From Ruminococcus sp. CAG:254 (GTDB taxonomy: Bacteria > Bacillota > Clostridia > Oscillospirales > Ruminococcaceae), in the NCBI GenBank assembly GCA_000433635.1, contig HF997975.1, forward strand, positions 146,753 through 151,947: a stretch of DNA of 5,195 nucleotides. Reading direction: 5' to 3'. A program made the translations under genes and the position numbers. How positions within the stretch are numbered: position 1 is the stretch's first letter; the number at the start of each line of letters is the position of its first letter. Shown in pieces: positions 1 through 5,195 of the stretch. The notes under the pieces were generated by a model. That model saw only the letters and a program-made list of their open reading frames with translations, was not told where the DNA came from and did not search any database.

Positions 1-25
1 CATTTTTGTTATAGGGGATTTTCAG

Positions 26-2539
26 TTATCGGATGATTTTTTTAACTTGATAGCCAGCGTTTTGAATGGCGGTGCGAAGTTCTGCATCGGTCGGTGTTCC
101 TTTGCAATATGCCCGATTTTCTGACAGAACCACTCTCATTTCTGTAACGCCGGAAACAGATTGCAAGGCTTTCGTAACAGCTGCCACGCAGTGTTCGCAC
201 ATCATACCTTTGATTTGAATGACAATTTCGCCATTTGCAACGGGTGTTGTATCCGGTTTTTTGCTGGAAGATTTTCCGAATGGACGGAATCGCCGCAGCC
301 GCAGGGCATTGCTGACCACAAAGACAGAACTAAAACTCATGGCTGCTGCACCAATCATCGGGTTCATTTCCCATCCGAAAATCGGATAGAATACACCAGC
401 TGCAATCGGGATACCGATTAAGTTGTAGATAAATGCCCAGAACAGATTCTCTTTGATGTTGCGGATGGTTGCCCGACTCAGCTGAATGGCTGTGACAGCG
501 TCCTGTAAATCGTTCCGCATCAAGACAATATCAGCAGAGTCAATGGCAGCATCTGTTCCCGCTCCAATGGCAATCCCGATATCAGCTTGTGTCAGTGCCG
601 GAGCATCGTTGATCCCATCGCCAATCATGGCAGTTTTCTTGCCATCTGCCTGTAACTGCTTAACTTGCATTGCCTTGTCTTGCGGCAGAACATCTGCAAT
701 GACATGCGTAATTCCTGCCTGCCGTGCAATGGCTTCTGCGGTCAGGCGGTTGTCACCCGTTAAAAGGATGACATCCAGCCCCATCCGCTGAAATTCTGCA
801 ACAGCAGTTCGGCTGGTCTGGCGAATCGGGTCAGCAGCGGTGAGCGTGCCGAGCAATTTTCCATCTGCTGCGAAGTAGAGCGGTGTTTTGCCTGCTTTTG
901 CAAAAGCTTCCTGTTTTTCCGTACTGGGGAGGGAAATATGATTGGCTTCCATCATCTTTTGATTGCCGCCGAAGCAGTGCATGCCGTTGCAGATACCGGA
1001 AACACCTTGTCCGGCAGTTTGTGCAAATTGTTCTGCTGGCTGGAGCGGAATGTTTTGCTGTTTGCAGTAGGTTACAATCGCAGCAGCAAGCGGATGTTCG
1101 GACGGCTGTTCCAGTGCATAGGCAACGGATAATAAGGTTTCTGCGGAAACACCCTCTTCCGGCAGAACATCCATAACCGTTGGAACGCCCTCTGTCAGTG
1201 TTCCGGTTTTATCCAAGACAACGGCTTTCACGCTGTGAGCAGTTTCTAAGCTTTCGGCAGATTTGATTAAGATGCCGTTTTTCGCACCCTGTCCAGTTCC
1301 GACCATAATTGCAGTCGGCGTTGCAAGTCCTAAGGCACACGGGCAGGAAATAACCAGAACGGAAACCGCTGCTTTCAGTGCCATGCTGAACGGATTTCCA
1401 GTCAGCAGCCATACAATCAGGGTTACAATGGCAATGCTAATGACAATCGGAACAAAAACGCCGCTGATTTTATCAGCTAAGCGGGCAATCGGAGCTTTGG
1501 AGCTGCCAGCTTCTTCGACTAAGCGGATAATTTGCGAAAGGGTCGTGTCTGCTCCTACTTGCTCTGCTCGGTATTCAAGATAACCAGAACGGCAAGTGGT
1601 TGCACTTAAAATGCGGTCACCAACCTGTTTTTCGACTGGCAAGCTTTCGCCAGTCAGGGCGGATTCATCTACAGAACCCTGTCCACTGATTACCGTTCCA
1701 TCTGCTGGAATGGCAGCACCAGTTTTTACGAGAATCGTATCTCCAACTTGAATGGAAGCGGTTGGAATTTCCTGTTCCACACCGTTTCGGCGAACCAGTG
1801 CGGTTTGTGGGGTCAGCTTTACCAGCGAGGAAATCGCATCGGTGGTTTTGGCTTTAGAACGAGCCTCTAAGAATTTGCCGAGAGAAATCAATGTGAGAAT
1901 CATGCCGGCAGATTCATAATAGAGCTGGTTCATGTGGCTGTGTGCAGCATCCATATCCATTTGTCCCATATCATAGGCAATGGCAAAGGTTGCATATAAG
2001 CTGTAACAGAAGGAAACCGCAGAACCTAACGCAATCAGGGTATCCATCGTGGGAGCACCATGGAGCAGAGTCGTTGTACCCTTGATGAAATATTTTCGGT
2101 TGAGAAAGAGAATCGGTGTCACAAGAACCAGTTCAATGAGTGCAATCAGCATCATGCTGCTGTGTCCTTTGAGGACGGACGGCAGCGGAAAGAGATTAAT
2201 CATATGCCCCATGCCAATATAAAACAGTGGAATCAAAAAGACAATCGACCAAATCAGCCGGTTTCGTTCCGCATGAGCGGAAACAATCGATGTTCCACCA
2301 GTTGGAGCAGCAGTCGTTCCGGATTCGGAAAGCGGTGCAGCCCCGTAACCAGCTTTTTTGACCGCAGCAAAAATGGTTTCCGGTGTGGTTTCTGCTTCTT
2401 CAAATTCTACCGTCATATTATTTTGGAGTAGGTTGACTTGTACCGAATGCACACCGGGAACGGCAGCAACTGCCTTTTGTACATGGGCACTGCATGCACT
2501 GCATGTCATTCCCGTGACGGCATAACGTTCTTTTTTCAT
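26..2539 (-). CDS. copA: Cu(I)-exporting P1B-1-type ATPase with N- and C-terminal HMA domains
   Basis: This is an inner-membrane pump that uses ATP to move Cu(I) out of the cytoplasm. The 837-residue protein (numbered from the ATG at 2539) starts with an HMA domain, motif GMTCSAC at 10-16. Predicted membrane helices lie near 94-114, 127-146, 165-188, 204-222, 357-381, 387-411, 697-720 and 726-746. The actuator TGES is at 296-299, the membrane CPC at 399-401, the phosphorylated Asp is D443 in DKTGT, the nucleotide-binding His-Pro is 482-483, and GDGINDAP is at 640-647. Y705-N706 and MSFSS at 734-738 are the helix signatures of Cu(I)-specific P1B-1 pumps. A second HMA domain (GMMCEHC, 778-784) ends the protein; most bacterial CopA proteins carry HMA domains only at the N terminus. 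The open frame extends 11 codons further to a TTG at 2572, but the ATG at 2539 follows a GGAGGT site and begins MKKERYAVTGM, a normal HMA start. It is the second gene of the csoR operon. The family call is secure; Cu(I) rather than Ag(I) preference cannot be separated. Confidence 0.96.
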   Translation of the reverse strand: MKKERYAVTGMTCSACSAHVQKAVAAVPGVHSVQVNLLQNNMTVEFEEAETTPETIFAAVKKAGYGAAPLSESGTTAAPTGGTSIVSAHAERNRLIWSIVFLIPLFYIGMGHMINLFPLPSVLKGHSSMMLIALIELVLVTPILFLNRKYFIKGTTTLLHGAPTMDTLIALGSAVSFCYSLYATFAIAYDMGQMDMDAAHSHMNQLYYESAGMILTLISLGKFLEARSKAKTTDAISSLVKLTPQTALVRRNGVEQEIPTASIQVGDTILVKTGAAIPADGTVISGQGSVDESALTGESLPVEKQVGDRILSATTCRSGYLEYRAEQVGADTTLSQIIRLVEEAGSSKAPIARLADKISGVFVPIVISIAIVTLIVWLLTGNPFSMALKAAVSVLVISCPCALGLATPTAIMVGTGQGAKNGILIKSAESLETAHSVKAVVLDKTGTLTEGVPTVMDVLPEEGVSAETLLSVAYALEQPSEHPLAAAIVTYCKQQNIPLQPAEQFAQTAGQGVSGICNGMHCFGGNQKMMEANHISLPSTEKQEAFAKAGKTPLYFAADGKLLGTLTAADPIRQTSRTAVAEFQRMGLDVILLTGDNRLTAEAIARQAGITHVIADVLPQDKAMQVKQLQADGKKTAMIGDGINDAPALTQADIGIAIGAGTDAAIDSADIVLMRNDLQDAVTAIQLSRATIRNIKENLFWAFIYNLIGIPIAAGVFYPIFGWEMNPMIGAAAMSFSSVFVVSNALRLRRFRPFGKSSSKKPDTTPVANGEIVIQIKGMMCEHCVAAVTKALQSVSGVTEMRVVLSENRAYCKGTPTDAELRTAIQNAGYQVKKIIR

Positions 2540-2549
2540 AATGGGTGAA

Positions 2550-2555
2550 ACCTCC
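2550..2555 (-). promoter_or_regulatory. Ribosome binding site of copA
   Basis: GGAGGT on the minus strand lies 10 nt before the ATG at 2539. It falls inside the 11-codon extension that begins at the TTG at 2572, which has no comparable site, so it decides the start in favour of 2539. Confidence 0.75.
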
Positions 2556-2557
2556 GT

Positions 2558-2577
2558 TCTGCTTGTGGACAAGCAAA
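2558..2577 (-). other. Hairpin in the csoR-copA intergenic mRNA
   Basis: On the minus strand an 8-bp stem (TTTGCTTG paired with CAAGCAGA, including one G-U pair) encloses the loop TCCA. It sits 2 nt upstream of the copA ribosome binding site. No U tract follows, so it is not an intrinsic terminator. It could stabilise the copA part of the transcript or keep the ribosome site unpaired. The function is inferred only from position, and a chance hairpin is possible. Confidence 0.4.
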
Positions 2578-2610
2578 GTAATGAAATACAATTCGCAGCC
2601 GGAGAACCAA

Positions 2611-2925
2611 TTATTTCATCAGCTTTTGCAGCGTGGTAACCAGTTCTTCAATGACTTCATCGTGACCCTCTCGAATATCCTGAGCCACACAGGTGCGGAT
2701 ATGCTGGGATAACAGTTCTCGGTTAAATGCATGCAGAGCAGCGTTGACAGCGGCGACCTGCACCAGAATATCCGGACAGTAAGCACTTTTTTCGACCATG
2801 CCACGAATGCCACGAATTTGCCCCTCGATGCGGTTCAGGCGGTGGATGAGTTTGGTGTATTCCTCTTCTGACCGTACTTTTTTCTTATGGCAACAGGGAC
2901 ATGTTTTTTCTTCTTGTTCTTCCAT
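2611..2925 (-). CDS. csoR: Copper-sensing transcriptional repressor CsoR (DUF156 family)
   Basis: CsoR is a small all-helical cytoplasmic repressor that leaves DNA when it binds Cu(I). The 104-residue product shows the family core LIHRLNRIEGQIRGI (about 26-40) and the Cu(I) ligand set C50, H75 and C79, that is AYC followed by HxxxC. This C-H-C pattern separates true copper CsoR proteins from nickel/cobalt RcnR, formaldehyde FrmR and persulfide CstR relatives. The N terminus carries an extra cluster CPCCHKKK (8-15), which could add a metal or thiol site. The length is normal for the family. An in-frame ATG at 2934 directly abuts AGGAGG with no spacer, so the ATG at 2925, 9 nt downstream of that site, is the better start; it removes only three residues (MPF). 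The gene leads the operon with copA 71 bp after its stop to the end of the copA leader, and is very probably autoregulated through the operator in its own promoter. Confidence 0.95.
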   Translation of the reverse strand: MEEQEEKTCPCCHKKKVRSEEEYTKLIHRLNRIEGQIRGIRGMVEKSAYCPDILVQVAAVNAALHAFNRELLSQHIRTCVAQDIREGHDEVIEELVTTLQKLMK

Positions 2926-2934
2926 GAATGGCAT

Positions 2935-2940
2935 CCTCCT
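2935..2940 (-). promoter_or_regulatory. Ribosome binding site of csoR
   Basis: A full AGGAGG on the minus strand lies 9 nt before the ATG at 2925 and 0 nt before the ATG at 2934. Only the former spacing allows efficient initiation, which sets the start of csoR. Confidence 0.85.
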
Positions 2941-2956
2941 TTTTTGTTATAGTCTT

Positions 2957-2985
2957 ATTATATACCCCTATGGGGTATTTGTCAA
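2957..2985 (-). promoter_or_regulatory. Sigma-A consensus promoter of the csoR-copA operon
   Basis: Read on the minus strand, TTGACA (2985-2980) and TATAAT (2962-2957) are both perfect consensus hexamers separated by exactly 17 bp. The predicted transcription start is near 2950, giving a leader of about 25 nt before csoR. An inherently strong promoter fits a gene pair that is held off by a repressor rather than activated. Confidence 0.9.
2962..2978. promoter_or_regulatory. CsoR operator (copper box)
   Basis: ATACCCC-TAT-GGGGTAT is a perfect inverted repeat with 7-bp arms around a 3-bp centre. The G/C tract flanked by A/T is the known form of CsoR-type operators in Gram-positive bacteria. It occupies nearly the whole spacer between the -35 and -10 hexamers and overlaps the -10 by one base, so bound CsoR would exclude RNA polymerase. 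That CsoR from this window binds here is an inference from motif and position. Confidence 0.88.
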
Positions 2986-3046
2986 GAGGAAATCGAAAAT
3001 TTTTGAGGGGAATCTGCCGAAATTTTTTCAAAATGCAAAAAAAGTC

Positions 3047-3075
3047 TTGTATCTGTTTTCCAATTGTGGTATACT
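3047..3075 (+). promoter_or_regulatory. Probable promoter of the HAD / LRR-dockerin unit
   Basis: A -10 element TATACT (3070-3075) is preceded by TGG (3067-3069), an extended -10. A weak -35 TTGTAT (3047-3052) stands 17 bp upstream. Transcription would start near 3082, about 27 nt before the HAD start codon. The weak -35 is plausibly offset by the extended -10. It lies about 70 bp from the copper operator and faces the other way, so copper control is not expected. Confidence 0.65.
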
Positions 3076-3094
3076 ATTTCTGTAAAAAAGAAGT

Positions 3095-3099
3095 GAGGT
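3095..3099 (+). promoter_or_regulatory. Ribosome binding site of the HAD phosphatase gene
   Basis: GAGGT lies 9 nt before the ATG at 3109 and supports that start, which directly yields the HAD motif I at residue 8. Confidence 0.7.
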
Positions 3100-3108
3100 T
3101 GAAAACAT

Positions 3109-3927
3109 ATGGTAAAATTGATTGCTGCGGATATGGATGGAACACTTTTGGATGACCAGAAACGCTTGCCGAACGGCTTTCCAAAGCTGCTGGAATGTCT
3201 GGCAAAGCGTGGGGTTGCGTTTGCCGTTGCAAGTGGTCGTTCTTATCCGGCATTACAAATGCTTTTCGGCAAAAAAACAGAGGAACTGCTTCTGATTTGT
3301 GACAATGGTGCACACGTGCGGATTCCGGGGAAAGCACCTGTTTATCAGTGTATGCCGTTTTCTGTAGTGCATGCGATATTAGACCTCTGTCAGAAATTGC
3401 CGTCTGTTGTTCCGGTTTTGTGCGGGGTGGATGGAATTTATTACCCAAAGGCTGCAAAATCTCAATTTGAGCAGGAAATTACCAATTTTTATGTGCAGTT
3501 TTCTGCAATCCCTTATGCAGAATTGTATACCGTGACTGACCCGATTATCAAGATTGCCCTTTGTGCGATGGATGGTTCCTTGGAACATGCTTATACTGCT
3601 TTGCGGGAACGGTTCGGAGAAAATTATGAGATCGTCATTTCCGGAGATGTCTGGATGGATATGATGTGCAAGCAGGTCAGCAAGGGCAATGCACTTTCCG
3701 ATATTCAGTCGCTTTTGCAGGTTTCTCCAGCGGAAACAATGGCGTTCGGCGATTATCAGAATGATATTTCCATGTTTGCAAAGGCAGATTACAGCTATGC
3801 CATGGGACAGGCAAGCGATGCGGTCAAGCAGCATGCACGATTTGTTGCACCGCCCAACACGGAAAATGGTGTCGTACGGACAATCTGTGAAGTCTTACAA
3901 ATAACAGAGAAGGAATTTATGCAATGA
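3109..3927 (+). CDS. Cof-type HAD-IIB family phosphatase
   Basis: This is a soluble cytoplasmic, Mg-dependent hydrolase that probably dephosphorylates sugar phosphates or other small phosphorylated metabolites; the exact substrate cannot be read from sequence. The 272-residue protein has all four HAD motifs: motif I DMDGTLLDD with nucleophile D8 and acid/base D10, motif II ASGR with S42, motif III K192 in SKGNAL, and motif IV GDYQND with D215 and D219. The region between motifs II and III (about 85-185) has the size of the C2-type cap of the Cof/YbiV/YidA group, and DNGA at 65-68 is also typical of that group. Length matches the family (about 260-290). The gene has its own upstream promoter and its TGA overlaps the ATG of the next gene (ATGA), indicating translational coupling. 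Nothing in the frame is broken. It is not related to the copper genes by function as far as can be seen. Confidence 0.93.
   Translation: MVKLIAADMDGTLLDDQKRLPNGFPKLLECLAKRGVAFAVASGRSYPALQMLFGKKTEELLLICDNGAHVRIPGKAPVYQCMPFSVVHAILDLCQKLPSVVPVLCGVDGIYYPKAAKSQFEQEITNFYVQFSAIPYAELYTVTDPIIKIALCAMDGSLEHAYTALRERFGENYEIVISGDVWMDMMCKQVSKGNALSDIQSLLQVSPAETMAFGDYQNDISMFAKADYSYAMGQASDAVKQHARFVAPPNTENGVVRTICEVLQITEKEFMQ
3910..3914 (+). promoter_or_regulatory. Ribosome binding site of the LRR-dockerin gene
   Basis: AAGGA inside the 3' end of the HAD gene lies 9 nt before the ATG at 3924. With the ATGA overlap it supports translation both by re-initiation and by direct binding. Confidence 0.65.
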
Positions 3928-5195
3928 AAAAGCATATATGGCTGCCGCTCAGTATTTGGTTTTCTGTGTTGCAGTGTTTTTGCTGGAACTGGAAACTTCC
4001 GGTTTCTGCGGAAACAACACAGACTTTGCGAACGGCAGACGGAATTTATTATGAAATTCTGGACAATCAAGCAGTGCAAATTACCGGCTCGAAAGATACC
4101 CTCTCGGAACTCGTTGTTCCCAATGAGATTGACGGGCTGCCTGTGACGAAAATCAAAGACTATGCCTTTGTGAATCATACACGGCTGCGGTCGGTCAGTA
4201 TCTCGGAATCTGTGCAGGAAATTGGAAGCTATGCGTTTATCGATTGCAGCCGGCTCGAAACGATTACCATTCCGGATACGGTGCAGGATGTGGGCTGGGG
4301 AATTTTCTCCCATACCCCTTGGTTGAATGCACAGACAGACCCCTATGTCATCATCGGCAATCAGATTCTGATTGCTTATAAGGGAACTTCTGAGGATGTT
4401 GTGATTCCAGATGGTGTTCGCATCATTGCTGGATTTACATTTGAGAATGACATGACCATTCAATCTGTACAGCTGCCGGATTCCTTGATTTCGCTAAATG
4501 CTTATGCATTCGCAGGCTGCCGAAATTTGCAGGAACTGCAACTGCCAGGACAGCTGCAAAAAATCGGAGCGAATGCATTTTTTGAGTGCAAGCAGCTGCA
4601 AAGTATGAATGTTCCGGATACTGTACAGCAAATCGGCGAGCAGGCGTTTTATCAGTGCAATGCCCTGCGATGTATTCGATTGCCGGACGGCATCACGGAA
4701 ATCAGCACCCGAATGTTCTACCATTGTACAGCATTGCAGGAGATTTCCATTCCCGATTCTGTCCGGCATATTGCCCCCGGAGCATTTCAGGGGTGTACAT
4801 CATTGACAGCAGTTGTATTGCCGGAATGGTTGATTAGTGTTGGAGAATCTGCCTTTGCGGAGTGCAGCAGATTGCAGCAGATTCTGTTTTGCAGCGTTGC
4901 CTGTACACTGGACAGTTCCGAAACCACATTTCCGGAGCAGGCAATTTTAGTTTCTGAGCCGAACGGCAGTTTCCGCAACTATGCAGATACTTATCAGCGT
5001 TCTTTTGTAGCATTGCCCATTTCTTATGGGGATGTGGATGACGATGGAAAAATCGATGTTTCAGATGCGGTTCTGATTCTGGTCGCTTATGCAAAAAGCT
5101 GTGCCGATCAGCCGAACAGCTTTAGCGATCGGCAGAAAATCGTCGCAGACTATAACCAAGATGGAAAAATAGAAGTCGGTGACGCTGTGCAGGTG
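3924..5195 (+). CDS. Secreted BspA-like leucine-rich-repeat protein with type I dockerin, partial (3' end off window)
   Basis: The frame is open for 424 codons to the window edge. Residues 1-29 form a Sec signal peptide: MKK, a Trp-rich hydrophobic core, and probable cleavage after VSA (A29). From about 60 to 320 the protein is built of BspA/TpLRR-type repeats (LRR_5) with the pattern LxxIxIPDxVxxIGxxAFxxC at a 23-residue spacing. An interruption at about 132-157 (PWLNAQ to AYKG) separates two blocks. A linker (about 325-367) leads to a dockerin. The first calcium loop has ligands D370, D372, D374, D378 and D381; the second begins D409, N411, D413, E417 and D420 and is cut by the edge. In ruminococci, dockerins dock exported proteins onto cohesin-bearing scaffoldins, while BspA-like LRRs usually mediate binding to proteins or surfaces; no catalytic domain is visible. 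The ATG overlaps the HAD stop codon. Two cysteines in the signal peptide do not form a lipobox. The missing part is probably short, roughly the rest of one dockerin helix. Confidence 0.9.
   Translation, partial: MKKHIWLPLSIWFSVLQCFCWNWKLPVSAETTQTLRTADGIYYEILDNQAVQITGSKDTLSELVVPNEIDGLPVTKIKDYAFVNHTRLRSVSISESVQEIGSYAFIDCSRLETITIPDTVQDVGWGIFSHTPWLNAQTDPYVIIGNQILIAYKGTSEDVVIPDGVRIIAGFTFENDMTIQSVQLPDSLISLNAYAFAGCRNLQELQLPGQLQKIGANAFFECKQLQSMNVPDTVQQIGEQAFYQCNALRCIRLPDGITEISTRMFYHCTALQEISIPDSVRHIAPGAFQGCTSLTAVVLPEWLISVGESAFAECSRLQQILFCSVACTLDSSETTFPEQAILVSEPNGSFRNYADTYQRSFVALPISYGDVDDDGKIDVSDAVLILVAYAKSCADQPNSFSDRQKIVADYNQDGKIEVGDAVQV
4458..4871 (+). repeat. Six in-phase 69-bp LRR-coding repeats
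   Basis: Residues 179-316 of the LRR-dockerin protein divide into exactly six units of 23 residues without insertions. Each has Leu or Ile at the first position, a Pro near position 7 and a Cys at position 21 (C199, C222, C245, C268, C291, C314). Similarity is clear in the protein but diverged in the DNA, so this is an old structural repeat rather than a recent tandem duplication. Further, less regular units lie upstream (Leu 88, 111 and 134, also 23 apart). Confidence 0.8.

Noticed and set aside
1..25. Terminator or copZ gene after copA
   Set aside because: Only 25 bp remain after the copA stop and they show no hairpin, ribosome binding site or start that could be assigned.
2060..2431. A 123-codon plus-strand frame inside copA
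   Set aside because: It lies fully antisense to conserved copA membrane and HMA sequence, and its product resembles no family; it is a shadow frame.
2986..3046. AT-rich near-repeats (CGAAAATTTTT and CGAAATTTTTT) between the divergent promoters
   Set aside because: They are short, imperfect and low in complexity; nothing distinguishes them from a normal AT-rich promoter region.
2962..3108. Copper control of the rightward HAD promoter by the same operator
   Set aside because: The operator lies about 70 bp upstream of the HAD -35 and inside the divergent promoter. No second copy of the repeat is near the HAD promoter.
3379..3834. A 151-codon minus-strand frame inside the HAD gene
   Set aside because: It is antisense to intact HAD motifs III and IV; the sense frame explains the sequence fully.
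3924..3986. Lipoprotein signal in the LRR-dockerin protein (Cys at 18 and 20)
   Set aside because: The residues before each Cys do not fit the lipobox pattern, and a standard signal peptidase I site (VSA before Glu30) is present.
3795..4463. A 222-codon open frame on the minus strand across the HAD/LRR junction
   Set aside because: It is antisense to two well-supported genes, has no recognisable domain, and its composition mirrors the complement of the LRR codons. No ribosome binding site evidence was found to favour it.

Overview
The window looks like chromosomal DNA of a low-to-mid GC, Gram-positive, gut or rumen Firmicute, most likely a Ruminococcus or close relative (Oscillospiraceae). 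The pointers are strong AGGAGG-type ribosome binding sites, a sigma-A type promoter, a Firmicute-style CsoR, and above all a secreted BspA-like leucine-rich-repeat protein ending in a type I dockerin. The genus is an inference from these features; no rRNA or other phylogenetic marker is present.

Left part (26-2985, minus strand): a copper-resistance operon. Transcription starts near 2950 from a perfect consensus promoter (TTGACA, 17-bp spacer, TATAAT). It reads csoR (Cu(I)-sensing repressor) and then, after 83 bp, copA (Cu(I)-exporting P1B-type ATPase). A 17-bp inverted repeat typical of CsoR operators lies in the promoter spacer, so CsoR without copper should block RNA polymerase directly and release the operon when Cu(I) binds. 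CopA has a metal-binding HMA domain at each end. No separate copZ chaperone gene is visible, but the window stops 25 bp after copA. For both genes the best start codon is internal to the longest open frame, on ribosome-binding-site evidence.

Middle (2986-3108): a divergent intergenic region holding an extended -10 promoter for the rightward genes. The whole csoR-to-HAD gap is under 200 bp, and no stretch of 300 bp without a gene exists in the window.

Right part (3109-5195, plus strand): a two-gene translationally coupled unit. A Cof-type HAD phosphatase is followed, with an ATGA stop/start overlap, by a secreted LRR-dockerin protein that runs off the right edge within its second dockerin repeat. 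The first product is a cytoplasmic metabolite phosphatase and the second an exported, probably surface- or cellulosome-associated binding protein, so the coupling has no obvious functional logic.

No mobile elements, CRISPR arrays, tRNA or rRNA genes were seen. I found no strong case for a wholly new system. The most notable points are the operator-in-spacer promoter, the two-ended HMA architecture of CopA with a Met/His-rich external loop, and the coupled HAD/LRR-dockerin pair.
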